A DNA stretch of 64,000 nt from Aplidium turbinatum (lineage: Eukaryota; Chordata; Ascidiacea; Aplousobranchia; Polyclinidae): assembly GCA_918807975.1 (NCBI GenBank), contig OU964925.1, positions 23,905,608 through 23,969,607 on the forward strand, in the 5' to 3' direction. Below are positions 35,446 to 54,578 of this stretch, one piece after another. The position numbers and the translations under genes were made by a program. Numbering within the stretch: the first letter of the stretch is position 1; each line of letters begins with the position of its first letter. The notes beneath the pieces are model-generated. The model was not told the origin of the DNA, searched no databases, and worked only from the letters and a program-made list of their open reading frames with translations.

Positions 35446-41743
<6,298 letters not shown>

Positions 41744-44326
41744 CTTGACAATACAAATATTTAAAACTTAGTACAAAATTGACTGGAAGTATAAGGAACA
41801 AGAGATATTAACAAACCTTACACTCCAACAAATTCTTTGGCTACAAGAAACTTCTATGACCAGACAGCTACAAATATAGTGGCGAAAAGAGCGAGTGAAT
41901 CGCATATCTCAAGTAGTTTTTTTTTTACTTATGCGTATCTTACGACATCAACTAACGACAGTTTACCATCCCACAACTAGGCCTGTTGTGTTTTTAAACT
42001 GGTGTTTCTTATCGTACATCTTCTTCACGTTTACAATGTACACGGCTATACGCATTATCATTTCACTGTGATGGTTAAAAATAAAATACAAAATTAATCG
42101 GCCTGGTTCCGACGTCAATTTTTCAGTTTTAATCTTCGGGCTTTAACTTCACACACCCATCCCACTCGCCAGTGAATTTCATAATAGCAAGGAAGAAAGA
42201 CACTCAAGTCAAACTGTCAAAGGCTCAAAGCACTGGCAATCTGGCTGCTCTGGCACACGCAGTTCGTTTGATTTCGACAAAACAGATGTTCTTTTTTCTT
42301 TGTTCCCGCAAGTCACATGATGATGTCACATGTCATGTGATTCCCTCAGGCAATGCCTCACCAAATCGGGTTTATTGTTGGTTTGTTCGACGTAAATAGC
42401 GCGAAGATTGCAGATTACAGATTTTGTTGGTGAGCTTTGAGCTGTAAAAGTAGTTTTCAAACTGTTCGGTTACTCGAAGCTTTGCAACAGCAATTTCTGA
42501 CTACACAGCTTTTATAGGTTATTGCAATGCAAATTTTGGAAACTGCAAGAATTCACAACCAAATTTTGACAACTTCGTTGTGTTATTTTGCTTGTTTTGA
42601 TTATTATCAAATAAGTCTTGTGCGATCGATTCGAGTAACCAAAAATTATGAACAGGCTACCGTAGCCTATATTATACTGCTTAGCCTACTGTGTTTTTTC
42701 CTCTTGTTTCTGGCGCAACCAACACAAGACTCATGCCCATGATAGTTTTCATTGTTGATATGTTGCTGGCGCAACCAACACATACTGTAGTTTTAATTCT
42801 TTATTGTTGGGGTTGTTGCTGACGCAGCCAAAGAAATCTGTTCCAGTTTTACAGAATTTCAAAATTTTGTTATTTTATTATGTCACAATGATGTGTACTG
42901 GTAGCGGTAGTTTATTAGAATCACAGAGCTGGAAAACCAGAAACAACAAAGCAACGTGGCGTGAGCAAAGAAAACGGATCTTGTTGCGTCATAATGTGTA
43001 TCATCAGCATCCCACGAGCAAAGTATAAATATAAACAGTTGTGTGTGGTTATAATTACAAAAAAAAGTATTGGGATTTCTCTCTCCAAGTTTGTTAGGCT
43101 ATACGTAACCATGGTTAGCTATAATCCAAGATCATTTACATTTTACAAAGAAGATTTTAATTTTATTTATTTGCAAACATCAGTACAATTGTAGTGTGTG
43201 GCTTATAATATCCTCAAAATAATTCTAAAAAACCAACAAACTAATCGATAAGGAATATAGGCTTAGTATCCTTGCATTAAAAAATAAATATATGATTGAA
43301 AAATTTGTCACAAAGTAGCTCCTAAATGGCTGCACTGGTAGCCTACCATCAATGGTAGGTTTGTACAATGGACAATGTACAGTGTACACTGTACAGGAAG
43401 CTAACGACCTCGACAAGTTGTTTCAATGTGACGTCATCCTTCTTTCGAATTTCGTTTGAGCTAGTGCAAAGTTTGCACTCGCTCAAACTTGCACTGCAAA
43501 CCAATGATGCAACATGACATCAGCTTTCTCGCGATGACAACTGATTGCCGCTGAACAGAATTCTTTTTTTTGTAATTAACCACAAAATTTTGGGGAAGGA
43601 GCAAATAAGTATTTTACATATGTAAGTGAGGCCGATAATGAGTCACTGAAGACGGAAGCACCCATAGGGGATCTGGGGACTTCCTACAACATTTTTTGAA
43701 AAAATACTTTAAAATTGCCTTTTCTGAGAGTACTTTTAGCCTAAATCAATAGTAACACTTTGTTAAATGATGCTGTAAAAGAGAGTGGAATTTTTATTTA
43801 AAACATTTCGGGGGGCAATTTCCCCCTTAGCCCCTTGACTACGCTCTTGTCCACAGCAACACATTCATTTCTATTTCCTTCCAAGGCAAACATCAGCTTC
43901 AACCAAAATAACGTTTTTGAAATAAAGCGTACATGAACGTCAAATCTTTATCACGACCTTTACTTTGTAGCCAAAAGCGACTGCAATACTGTAAGTGCAA
44001 GTGAAATAGGCTACTTTATTGTCTTTCGTCGTATAAACTGAGTAATTCAAGAAGAGGGAATTATTGTGAATTGTGATGTCCATCTCGCTATGCCTGTTCG
44101 GCAAGTTTCTGAGTTTGGTAGATTATAGTTAGATATAAAGTTTAGACTTTCAATATGTGAAGCTCAAATTAACTTATTTTTAAAGACGCCATAGAAAGAG
44201 CTGTTCAAGTATTGTTGACGACTTTCAGCGGGCTATTAAAAACGTCATTGCATTGACTTTTAGATTGACGACAAACGTCATAGTTGAAGTGAAAGTGAAG
44301 TGAAAAAAGACTAGAAAATAGTTCAG
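41744..44326. other. Upstream region of the cathepsin L gene and spacer
   Basis: Just right of 41743 lie the promoter and 5' UTR of the minus-strand cathepsin gene, with no clear core element. Around 42710-42840 a phrase close to TTGCTGGCGCAACCAACACA is repeated with drift, a small degenerate tandem repeat. Near 43800-43860 a C-rich motif resembles a hAT end (CCCCTTGACTACGCTC), but no left partner was found. Confidence 0.45.
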
Positions 44327-44910
44327 TTCAGTTCAGTTGTTTTTATTTCTGACCATCATATCAAAACAATACACGTCAACATAGCAAAGGTCGAGAAAAA
44401 GGTAGAAGCGACAAAACGCAAACGTTAAAAACGTGCTTGTGACAGAAGTAAGTTATTGAGTTGAAAAAAAAATTTGGCACGGTCGCAACACCTTCAGAAA
44501 AATTTAAGATATAAGAAAATAAAAAAAAGAAAATGTTAATAAACAAAAAAAAAACAAATAAATTTAGACTATAGCTTTATTAGCCCACATAGCTTTAGCT
44601 GATATATTTAAGATTTGTATGGACAGTTGCTATGAAGATCGGCCATGGTGCGTTATCAAGAGTGCTGATGGTCTTAAGGGGAACACGTCTTGATGCGTTT
44701 AGCTCATAGCAAGAAGAGCAAGGCAGGCAAAGAAAACCCCACAAAGAAATCCTACCACGGGCAAAGTCATTTCAAGCGCAACGCACCATAGGCCTTGCAC
44801 GACTCACAAAATAGATAGGCTATAACTTGACGACACTGAAAACAATGACGAAAACAAATAAAACAAACTAGCATTTAAACAACATCATCATCTTTCGGAA
44901 ATTCAATTAT
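44327..44910 (-). repeat. AACTG-tailed retroposon, copy 1
   Basis: Nearly identical to 46117-46693 over about 570 bases. Read on the minus strand it ends in repeats of AACTG, like the short simple-sequence tail of a retroposon. Older relatives lie at about 25935-26300 and 55568-55770, so it is a dispersed family and not only a local duplication. No long open frame; class (SINE or LINE 3' end) undetermined. Confidence 0.75.
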
Positions 44911-44986
44911 ACCCAGGGAAGTTATGTCTTGAAGATATCAAGCGTGCTTTGATAAAAGTTGCGTTGATAAAGCGATAATTTTAAAC

Positions 44987-45064
44987 CCCAGTCAGCTAAA
45001 CTCGTCACTTCCACACTGATCCAACGTTGAATTAATGCAAAAACGACAGGCATCGCTAGCTGGG
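44987..45064. repeat. Short palindromic MITE, CCCAG family
   Basis: Begins CCCAGTCAGCTAAACTCG and ends CGCTAGCTGGG, with CACTGATCCAACGTTGAATT inside. Same plan and arm words as the element at 15323-15433, with a shortened left arm. Confidence 0.6.
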
Positions 45065-45657
45065 AAGTAGTAGTGGCATGTCACAGTAATATGATAAATT
45101 TGGGTTACCGTGTATATGTTTTACACGTTAAACCATAACAAAAGTGATAAAGATATCATTTGTAAATAGTGTCATAAGATAAACTTTTTCGAATTAACCA
45201 CAAGTTGGAAACAGTGCTATTCGCTATTCCAACAGGCTTCCTGCGTGACAGCTTAAATTACTATAGAAATTATACGTTAAGACTGAGCCCCAATTTTATG
45301 TAGCCTACTTTTTTTCAAGAACAGTTTTTTCTGACTCCGATCAGTTGTCTTAAATTTCTTTTTTTTTTTTTTTGCTGCACGAGGATTTAGTCGCTTCGGC
45401 ACGATTGGACACTTGAAAATTTTTTGATTGCTTACAAAAAACGTTTTATTTTTTTGTTTCCGGTTATAGGTGCATGACATCAAGACACCATTACGCAGGC
45501 CTATTAGGTTACCAAGATACGTTGAAAATTGCTGTCCACGATTCTTGGAATCAAAGACTAGCATTCTTCCTTGAACAAAAGTAGAATTTTTGGTTAAATA
45601 TTTTTCCCAATCTTTCCTGCTATGCCGCTGAGGGCAATGTTTAACATCAAACTATAT

Positions 45658-45880
45658 TGATTGATTGAATCTTTATTGAGAGATAAATCTTGGCAGTTTT
45701 GCATACTTGTAGTGGAGGCTTTGAACCACTGACACATGTCCGGCCACCGAATTTGACAGATTGAAGTTTCCAATTATTGGAAGTGTTGTTGTCTGTGAAT
45801 TATTCCATTCACATCTACCTGGTGCCGCCAAGACATAGGACAATTTGGACTCGGTACCGATGAGATGTTCTAGCCCCATA
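45658..45880 (-). repeat. SINE family B copy
   Basis: On the minus strand it carries the family body: CCACTACAAGTATGCAAAAC near 45710, a CAGTGGTTCAAAGCC phrase, and the AAAGATTCAATCAAT end. The tRNA head could not be recognised, so the copy is probably 5'-truncated. Confidence 0.65.
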
Positions 45881-46116
45881 TTGACACTTCTGAGAAAAAG
45901 GCACTAGGCTCTATCCAAAGAGTACGTGATGGTTTCTTCAAGTTTTCGGCCCTTAGAAAATAACTTTTAGGGTTTTGGATAGAAATTAAAATAAAATTAT
46001 ACCAGTAGTCTTACAATATCTTATTGTATCCAAAAATCAAAACTAAAGTAGGCTAAAATTTAGAAACTTTGCCAAATAGGCCTAACCTCCCTCCCCCCTT
46101 ATTTATAGCCACCTAG

Positions 46117-46693
46117 ATCAGTTCAGTTCAGTTGTTTTTTTATTTCTGACCATCATATCAAAACAATACACGTCAACATAGCAAAGGTCGAGAAAAAGGT
46201 AGAAGCGACAAAACGCGAACGTTAAAACGTGCTTGTGACCGAAGTAAGTTATTGAGTTGAAAAAAATTTGGCACGGTCGCAACACCTTCAGAAAAATTTA
46301 AGATATAAAGGGAAAAAAAAAATAAAAAATGTAACAAAACATATAAACATATATAGGCTACAACTTTATTAGCCTACATAACTTTAGCTGATATATTGAA
46401 GATTTGTATGGACAGTTGCTATGAAGATCGGCCATGGTGCGTTATCAAGAGTGCTGATGGTCTTAAGGGGAACACGTCTTGATGCGTTTAGCTCATAGCA
46501 AGAAGAGCAAGGCAGGCAAAGAAAACCCCACAAAGAAATCCTACCACGGGCAAAGCCATTTCAAGCGCAACGCACCATAGGCCTTGCACGACTCACAAAA
46601 TAGATAGGCTATAACTTGACGACACTGAAAACAATGACGAAAACAAATAAAACAAACTAGCGAAAACAACATCATCATCTTTCGGAAATTAAA
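46117..46693 (-). repeat. AACTG-tailed retroposon, copy 2
   Basis: Near-identical partner of 44327-44910 in the same orientation, 1.2 kb away. Differences are mostly a few indels in A runs. The high identity means a recent duplication or two recent insertions. Confidence 0.75.
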
Positions 46694-46803
46694 TTCATCA
46701 TCTTAGATACACAGATATGTAGTCTACTTTCTAGACCCTAGTCTAGAAGTGGGCTTGGTCTACAGGACACTGGCCTTACTTGTCAACGTGCAAACCTCTA
46801 GGC

Positions 46804-47591
46804 CAGGGCTTCCCGATTGGGGGTGCTCGCACCCCCAGGGGGTGCGAGTAGCTGTTGCTGGGGGTGCGAGAATCCACCGACGAAGAAGAGTTATACCGCG
46901 TATATATAGAGATGGATTTTGTTTAACGAGGGAGGTGGTGATTATCTCTCAGAGCATTCTATGTTGGCCCATACAGCACAATGCACAACAACAATACTGG
47001 TAGGCCTACCACCCAACAAGTTGCTGATAACAAAAAGGCTGTGGTCCGAACGTCACGCGATTGGTGGCGGATAATGTGATAATATTGTGTCAGCAATTTG
47101 CTCATTGTTGGCAATTGTTTGCTCGTTGTTGGCAATTTCTTATCGTACACATTGGGAAAGTACGCGTTTTAAGCGAGAACGAAGTTTTTACTGAGGCAAA
47201 GGAAAGTGTCAGCTACTAGTCAGGCTAAAAACAGAACTGGTATTGGCCTGACTAGCAAGTAGCAACTGGCATTACACGCCGGTGGTCCTTGCAATAAAGG
47301 AATGGCAGAGGCAGGAGAAAAGTCAAAGATCTTGATTAACGCCATTATGTTCTCAGTTTGCGTTATTTCTTTATTTATTCACTGTTGCATTTTGTGTGAT
47401 TGCGCTGTTGAAGGCTGTCCTTTTTTCTATTCGTTAGCCATATAAAGACCGGTGAGCTGCTTTACTGCGTTGTTTTCGTACGCATTTTGAATTTTTTTTT
47501 CTCAGAACCACTCCGCTTCAAAACAGGGGGTGCGAGATTGGCTTCATCAATCCCATGGGGTGTGGGGTGATAAACGAATCGGGAAGCCCTG
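46804..47591. mobile_element. 788-bp hAT-like element
   Basis: Left end CAGGGCTTCCCGATT and right end AATCGGGAAGCCCTG are perfect inverses. The target duplication CTCTAGGC is exact (46796-46803 and 47592-47599). Subterminal GGGGGTGCGAG words recur at both ends. No transposase frame seen. Confidence 0.9.
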
Positions 47592-47599
47592 CTCTAGGC

Positions 47600-48084
47600 C
47601 TAATCAGAACTGAGCTGAGCAGATAGCGTAAATACCGAAGCAATTTTGATTTTGAACTCTAAGTTAAATTTAAACTACTTCATATCCCGTTGAAATGACA
47701 GTTTTAAGAATCCAAATCGTCAAAGTGTGATTATTGAATTTCAGATCATTGCAAATCTCCTTGTGTCACTTTCAAAAAATTACAAATCTTTTCCTGTTAC
47801 CAAGGGGGCAAGATGCTTTCCGGATTTTCAACACAAGTGCTAAAATCTTTCTATCATTTGTAAAGCAGCCTAACAATATCACATCGTAAATCTGGGGTGG
47901 TAACAGGATAGACCCTCGGCCCAGGAGGCTTACACGACGAAGAAGAAGCACAAAAGTATCACAAAATCTTACAAAATTTAAGCAAAGACTACTTTTATCA
48001 ACTAGCTTGTTAGGCTACTCAAACTATCAACTTACAGCCCACTAGCAGTTTTAAATGTTAATCCCTACTTTCTACGTAGGCTAG
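47600..48084. other. Short non-coding spacer
   Basis: Sequence between the hAT-like element and the LTR element. Nothing supported beyond the 5-bp target duplication GCTAG at 48080-48084 of the following element. Confidence 0.45.
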
Positions 48085-48302
48085 TGTTATGTATTTTAGT
48101 TTATTTGCATTGAAACGATGTACTTTGTTTTCGTTTCCCTCAGATCTTCTCTTTTGCTTTGTATTCATCCGCATGCTTTTGTTAATTGGCACTTCTCGTT
48201 TTGGGCTAACTTTGCAGGTTTCACACTATATCTTGGTTGTGCAATTTTATAATAAAGCAGAATTCCAGTATGACTCTGATTGAATGAGCTAAGAACACAA
48301 CA
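48085..48302 (+). repeat. 5' LTR of the Ty3/gypsy element
   Basis: 218 bp, TG..CA bounded, with an AATAAA-type poly(A) word near its end. The left target duplication GCTAG adjoins it. Confidence 0.93.
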
Positions 48303-48551
48303 GAGTTATTTGGCGACGAGGATGGGATGCTGAACGTCTGAACGAGAAACTTACAGTGGTACGCAGAGCGTTCAGTTTAGTTCCTATACAAGTTTTAATT
48401 TCTACAAGTTTTAGTTTCTACGATTATTTACAATATGGACAAAGTCGTGGAATTAATGCAGTCGCAGCTGGAACATATGCGACAACAGATGCAACAGCAA
48501 GAAGTTTCATGCAACAGATGCAACATGCAACAGATTCAAAAATGCAACAGC

Positions 48552-48689
48552 AAAGTGCAGATGATGTTGATATTGTCTGCGCAATTGATACGTTGGATTC
48601 GCAGGTTAGTCATTCCGATTCTTCTACTTTGCGCAAGGAAACTTCTAAGGATCCGGTCTTGTCTAAAATCATTCGATTCACACAAGAAG
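48552..48689 (+). repeat. Segment of pol duplicated in the gag region
   Basis: 138 bases matching 52913-53050 at all but about two positions. In pol the segment lies between RNase H and integrase. Here it is embedded in a stretch of CAACAGATG-type repeats at the 5' side of gag. Template switching during reverse transcription is the simplest origin. Confidence 0.88.
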
Positions 48690-49195
48690 AACAGGCACGA
48701 CAACAAATGCAACAGCAAGAACGCCATCATGAAGAACAACTGAAGGAGTTAATTTCAGCCCTCAAAATTCCATGCGAATCAGAAAACCAAAATCGATTAT
48801 CTCAAGCCATTCCTAAATTTTGTGAGTTTGATTCAGCTTTAGAACTTTGGACTGATTATTGGTCACGTTTTTGCACATTTGTAAAAGCACAATCCGTTCC
48901 TGATGATAAGAAGGCTCAAGTTTTCCTCACTAACCAGTCAGCCAGCATCTACAAGATGATCCTTAATCTGGCCGCACAAGAGTCTACAGCAAAGCCAATC
49001 AATGAACTTACAATGGAGGAAATTTCTAATTACACGAAGGCACAGTTCGACCCTAAGCGCTTCGTTATTCGTGAACGATTTCGCTTCTGGAGCAACTTGA
49101 AGCGGAAACCAGGTGAGACTGTTCCAGAATTGGGTGCACGAATAAGGCAAGCCGCTGCCACGTGCGACTTTTCTTCTATTACTAATCCTTTAGAT

Positions 49196-50672
49196 CAGCG
49201 GTTCCCAAAGTGGGCGCCAGCGCCCCCCTGGGGGCGTTTGCGACCATGAAGGGGGCGCTGGCTATAAAGTGGGCGATTGGGGGGCGCTGAGAGTAAACCA
49301 GGGCAGTTACAAGAAAAAGTTTGCAAAGGATTTTTGTCATGCAATTATGTTGGCAACGTCGCTTCGCAGTGCCCTACAAGTTTGTTGAGGTCGTAACGCA
49401 TGACTTACTTTGAAGCACTGCGAATATGCAAACCCGATCTTTTGAGCGCTTACTACTCCACACCGAAGTACGATGGCTTTCCAAGGGAAATTGCCTTGCA
49501 CGATTTTAATCGCTGTTTGAAACGGTCGTGGAATTTCCATAGAGTTGTGACCCTGGCCTTGCGAATGACGTCTTGGTTGTGAGAAATGATATCGCCTACT
49601 TGTCAGACATATTTTCCAAATTTAATGAGTCTATCCCTTCACGGTAACGAAGTAAACCTAATCAAGGTGAAATCGGCACTGTCTGGGTTCAGTGATAAGC
49701 TCGCGTTCTATCAGCAAAATTTGGCTAGACGAGAATTTTTCCAAATCTCAAGCTTGCATCAACTTGATACCAGTGACAGAGGCATATTTGATGTTGATGA
49801 AGAGACGTACAGCAATCATCTTCAAGAAGTACACAAAGACATGGGAGTTCGATTCCATGATGTATTTCAGTTGTTTGTTTGTTTTATCTTTACCCTGCAT
49901 TGCGGGAAAGCGGACTTGAGCGCCATGCATCGGTGTACTCCTTCCGACGTACACCTGACCCACGCTGCAGCCGACGGCAATGTCTGTTTCCGGTTGTCTA
50001 CTCTACTTATAACTTAAATTTGGTACTACCCATTACTCGAAATCGATCACTGGGTAGAGGCAATTATCGTAAAGTTTCTTGCCCAGAGAAACAACATCAA
50101 GTGCGGGTGGCTGGAGTCGAACATGCAGGCTCTCGACTGCGATCCCAACACGCTAACCACTCGGCCACTGCTGCGGAGTCTGACTGGGTAATCTCTGACT
50201 AGATAATCGACCCATTCTGTGATATTTCCAAACATGGAATTCTTGAGGAGGAACTGATAACATTGCAAGGCGATTTTGCACTCAAACCGAAGTTCAATAT
50301 CTCGCATCAATAGTTCTGGTTACAGAACCAAATCAAAGAGAAATACCCTCACGTGTGGAATCGGGTCAAATTTTTTATCATAGTCTTTCCCGGCTCATAC
50401 TTGGTGGAGCGTGCTTTCAGTGCCGTGACAACGCTTCTGGATAATAAAAGAAACCGTCTTGTCATACTTAGATAGAGGGAGACTTAAGATTGTTCCTATG
50501 CAACTGAAGCCCGATGTCAAGAGACTGATGACATTGCACCAACCTCATCTGTCTCATTAGACTTGGACTTGAATGGAAAATAACTTTGGTTTTACTTTTT
50601 TGTCGAGGGGGCGTTTGATACTCTGTTTGTTGTCCAGGGGGGCGCTATTAAAAAAAAGTTTGGGAAACACTG
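49196..50672 (+). mobile_element. hAT transposon (ZBED5-like) inside the gypsy element
   Basis: Left end CAGCGGTTCCCAAA, right end TTTGGGAAACACTG. The target duplication CTTTAGAT is exact (49188-49195 and 50673-50680). The frames resemble ZBED5/SCAND3-type transposase: FNRCLKRSWNFHRVV near 49510, VNLIKVKSALSGFSDKLAFY and LARREFFQI near 49650-49750, and SYLVERAFSAVTTLLDNKRN near 50400. Frames are broken and a SINE splits it at 49871-50173, so it is dead. Confidence 0.9.
49871..50173 (-). repeat. SINE family A copy inside the hAT transposon
   Basis: Same family as 28716-29018 and 57297-57606. The tRNA-like head faces right (GCAGTGGCCGAGTGGTTAGC on the minus strand) and the GATAAAAC-rich tail lies at the left edge. 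It interrupts a transposase-coding stretch, so it is younger than the hAT element, which is younger than the gypsy element. Confidence 0.85.
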
Positions 50673-53600
50673 CTTTAGATGAAGCTTTGCGTACTTGTTT
50701 TATGTGCTCGGTAGGAAACGAAGCAGTTCTTAAAGCTCTCTTTAAAATTAAACCTGACGATCTTACTTTTACACGTGCTCTTGAAATAGCCATAGAAACT
50801 GAAGACGCTGCAAAAGTGGCTAAGGAGACGGTGTTTGGCACTGAACCGTCGGTGGTACATAAAGTTAAAGGCACCGATAGACGATATTCTTTCAAGAAAG
50901 CTACAGTGGCCAGTGCTAATGCGAACAAGCAAAGTAAGTGCTATCGATGTGGTAATTCTAATCACCTTGCTAACAACTGCAGATTTAAAAATGCGGTCTG
51001 TCATTTCTGTAAACTTACAGGGCATGTACAATCCGCATGTCGTAAAAAAGCCGCACAAGTTCATTCTTCTAAGGTCAACTGCATACAGGAGGTAAATACT
51101 GTTCATAATTCATCGTGTAAAGTTCCTAAACTCGAGGTTCGAATTTTTATTAAGTCTTTTCCCGTCTTAATGGAACTTGATACAGCTACAGGGGGAAATT
51201 TCATCTCTTCTGAAGTTTGGTCGCAGCTAGGCAAACCTATCTTGCAGACTCCGCAGCTACGTTTTCAGTCGGCAAGTAAGCACTCGATGCCTATTATTGG
51301 ATCTTTCACTGCCGAAGCGAGCTGCAACAAATCGGGAAAGACGACCACAGTTCAATTTATGGTAGGCTATGTGAAATCCCTAACCTTATTAGGGCGTGAT
51401 GCTATTCAAGCACTAGATATTTCGGTAGATAAGTTCTTTTCTTCATCTTTACATGCTATTCATCGTCACAACGACATAGATTTTAACTTGCAAAAATCAT
51501 GTTCCGAGTTATGTGACCAATACGAAGACTTATTTAAACCTGAGTTAGGTTGTCTTCAGGATTACGAATTAGAGATTGAGTTTAACTCTGATTGTAAACC
51601 AGTGTTTTCAAAGCCCAGACCAGTGCCTTTCGCCATTCAAGAAGACTTAGCTCTTGCCTATGACGCCGGCATAGAAAAAGGTATCTGGACACCTGTACAA
51701 TTTTGCGACTGGGGAACTCCTGTAGTACCAGTTCGCAAGGCTTCTACCGAAGGTAAGAAATCCAAATTAAGAGTTTGTGGTGACTATTCCTCGACGGTTA
51801 ATCCACAACTTAAAACTCACAGGCACCCTTTGCCTCTTCCAGATGATTTAATGCGTAAACTAGGGGGTGGCCACGGATTCACTAAGATTGACCTGGCAGA
51901 TGCTTATAACCAGATTAGGTTAGGTCCAAAGAGTCGAAAAATATTGGCATTAAGTACCCATAGAGGGGTTTTATTGCAAAATGGTATGCCGTTTGGCATC
52001 TTTTCTGCCCCAGGCCATTTCCAAAAGATAATGGATGATTTAACTAGTGACCTTCCAGGTGTAGCAGTGTACCTGGATGACATTTTGATAAGTGGAGCTA
52101 CAGCGGAAGAGCATTTCCAGAACCTTAAACGACTACTCGATCGTTTATCTTCGAAAGGTCTTAGATGTAGGAAGGAAAAATGTAGATTTGCCCAGGCAAA
52201 TGTCAAGTACTTAGGTCATGTTCTTTCTAAACAGGGGATTTCAAAGGGTCCTAAAGTCGATGCTGTGCTGAACATGCCTGCTCCTTCCAATGCTGGTACC
52301 TTACGTTCTTTTCTGGGGTCGGTTCAATTTATTCTAAGTTTTTGCCCCCAAATTTTTCTACGGTAGCGCAACCGTTATATCATTTAACCAAGAGTGGTGT
52401 TCCTTGGAGCTGGGAACATAAAGAAAAATGCGCTTTTGCAAAATTAAAAACGTTTCTTTCCGCAGACGATGTTCTCGTACACTTTAACCCGTTGCTTCCT
52501 TTAGGAATTGCGTGCGACGCATCAAGCGTGGGCATTGGCGCCACACTGTTTCACCGCTCCCCGGACGGAAGCGAGAGGCCAATAGCAAATGTGTCGAAAA
52601 TCTTGACGAAGGCTCAAAGAAACTACAGCCAAATCCAAAAGGAGGCTTTATCTATCATCTTCGCTTTGAAGAAATTTTACCAATACCTCTACGGTAGGAA
52701 TTTTATTTTGGTAACGGACCATAAGCCTTTACTTTCACTTTTTGGTCCAGATAAACCTACCCCTTCACTGGCGGCTAACCGGTTAGCACGCTGGGCGTTG
52801 TTTTTGAGTCAATTTAGTTCTACTATAGAGTATCGCAAAACAACGCATCACCAAAATGCTGACGTCTTGAGCCGTCTTCCGTCCAACGATGACACAATTT
52901 TTGATGGGGAGGAAAGTGCAGATGATGTTGATATTGTCTGCGCAATTGAGCCGTTGGATTCGCAGGTTAGTCATTCCGATTCTTCTACTTTGCGCAAGGA
53001 AACTTCTAAGGATCCGGTCTTGTCTAAAATCATTCGATTCACACAAGAAGGATGGCCTGCGAAATCAAATGCTAACGATCCAATCGAACAGTTTAGAAGA
53101 GTTGCTGATTCTCTAACAACATGTTATGGTTTTGTTTATTATATGGTTCTAGAGTAGTTATTCCTTTTAAACTTCGCAATGATATTCTTTCTCTTTTACA
53201 CGAAGGTCATTTCGGCATGCAGCGAATGAAACAGCTGGCCAGGACAGCAGTCTACTGGCCCAATATCGATGCGGACATTGTCGACCTCTGCCGAACATGT
53301 ACTACATGTGGTGAGCATCAAGCTGCACCAAGCAAGGCTCCTATCCACCCATGGATAGCTCCAGAGAAGCCTTGGAGTCGAATTCATGTCGATCACGCTA
53401 TTAATTTTTTAGGTTCTAATTGGCTTATTGTTACCGATGCTTATAGTAAGTATCCTTCTATTCACCCAACTTCTTCCGTATCGACGTCTGTTACTATTGA
53501 TCTTTTAGAGCAGGATTTTGCCCATTTTGGATACCCCTACTCCATTGTCTCAGACAATGCGACTACATTTTCTTCAGAAGACTTCAAGAATTATTGTAAA

Positions 53601-54355
53601 GCTAGGGGTATAGTCCACATCACTGGAGCACCATACCATCCAGCTACGAATGGTGCTGCCGAGCGTTTGGTGCGCACTTTCAAACAGGCGTTGAGAAAAT
53701 CGTCGTTACCGCCTAAAAGTGCGACCACTCAATTCTTAATGCAGTTTCGGCGTACGCCTAATGCCAGTGGTTACTCTCCCAGTGAGTTATTAAACCACCG
53801 ACAACTACGTACTAAATTAGATATTTTACTTCCTTCCTCAGCTCAGATCAAGAAACCATCGACGAGTCCTTCGCCTCGGAAACAAAACCGGAAAACAATT
53901 AACTTCGATGTTGGTGATCCTTGTTATGCTTATACTTTGGTTCCAGGCAAAGCCGAAGCCCTCGTTGGGTTCCTGCCGTCGTGGTGAAGCGACACGGGAG
54001 TCGTAGTTTGCAGGTTCGAGTGGACCCTCGAGGTCCAATATGGAGACGCCATATCAACCAGCTACGTCCGCGTTACATCTCGCCGGAAGACGGGGACCCA
54101 GGGGAGACTACTTTCACGTCGTCATCGACAGCTGACGAGTTTCCGGTTCCATCGACGCCGATTGCGACCGAGGATTCATCGACGCCGACAGCGACCGAGG
54201 ATTCATCGACGCCGAATGCGACCGAGGATTCATCGACGCCGATAGCGACCGACGATCCATCATCGTCATCGCATCAAGAACAAACATTAAGGCGATCAAA
54301 GAGAAGACGCCAACCACCTCTTCGTTATGGGTGGTCATAAATTTTATTGGGGAGG

Positions 54356-54573
54356 TGTTATGTATTTTAGTTTATTTGCATTGAAACGATGTACTTTGTT
54401 TTCGTTTCCCTTAGGTCTTCTCTTTTGCTTTGTATTCATCCGCATGCTTTTGTTAATTGGCACTTCTCGTTTTGGGCTTACTTTGCAGGTTTCACACTAT
54501 ATCTTGGTTGTGCAATTTTATAATAAAACAGAATTCCAGTATGACTCTGATTGAATGAGCTAAGAATACAACA
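54356..54573 (+). repeat. 3' LTR of the Ty3/gypsy element
   Basis: 218 bp matching the 5' LTR with 5 differences. The purine tract TTGGGGAGG precedes it and the target duplication GCTAG (54574-54578) follows. Confidence 0.93.
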
Positions 54574-54578
54574 GCTAG

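Larger units (their letters stand above)
48085..54573 (+). mobile_element. Ty3/gypsy LTR retrotransposon with inserted hAT element
   Basis: Two 218-bp LTRs (48085-48302 and 54356-54573) start TGTTATG and end CAACA. They differ at 5 positions (about 97.7% identical). A 5-bp target duplication GCTAG flanks the element. A purine-rich stretch precedes the 3' LTR. The gag region is about 48.4-51.1 kb and is split by a hAT insertion at 49196-50672; it ends with two CCHC zinc knuckles (CYRCGNSNHLANNC). Pol follows to about 54.3 kb in the order protease, reverse transcriptase (YLDD box), RNase H, integrase. The order with integrase last places it in Ty3/gypsy. It is broken: one inserted transposon and roughly two frame breaks. 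Few LTR differences indicate a fairly young fossil. Confidence 0.93.

Noticed and set aside
43621-43860. Complete hAT element with C-rich right end
   Set aside because: The right end looks right, but no left inverted repeat or target duplication could be found.
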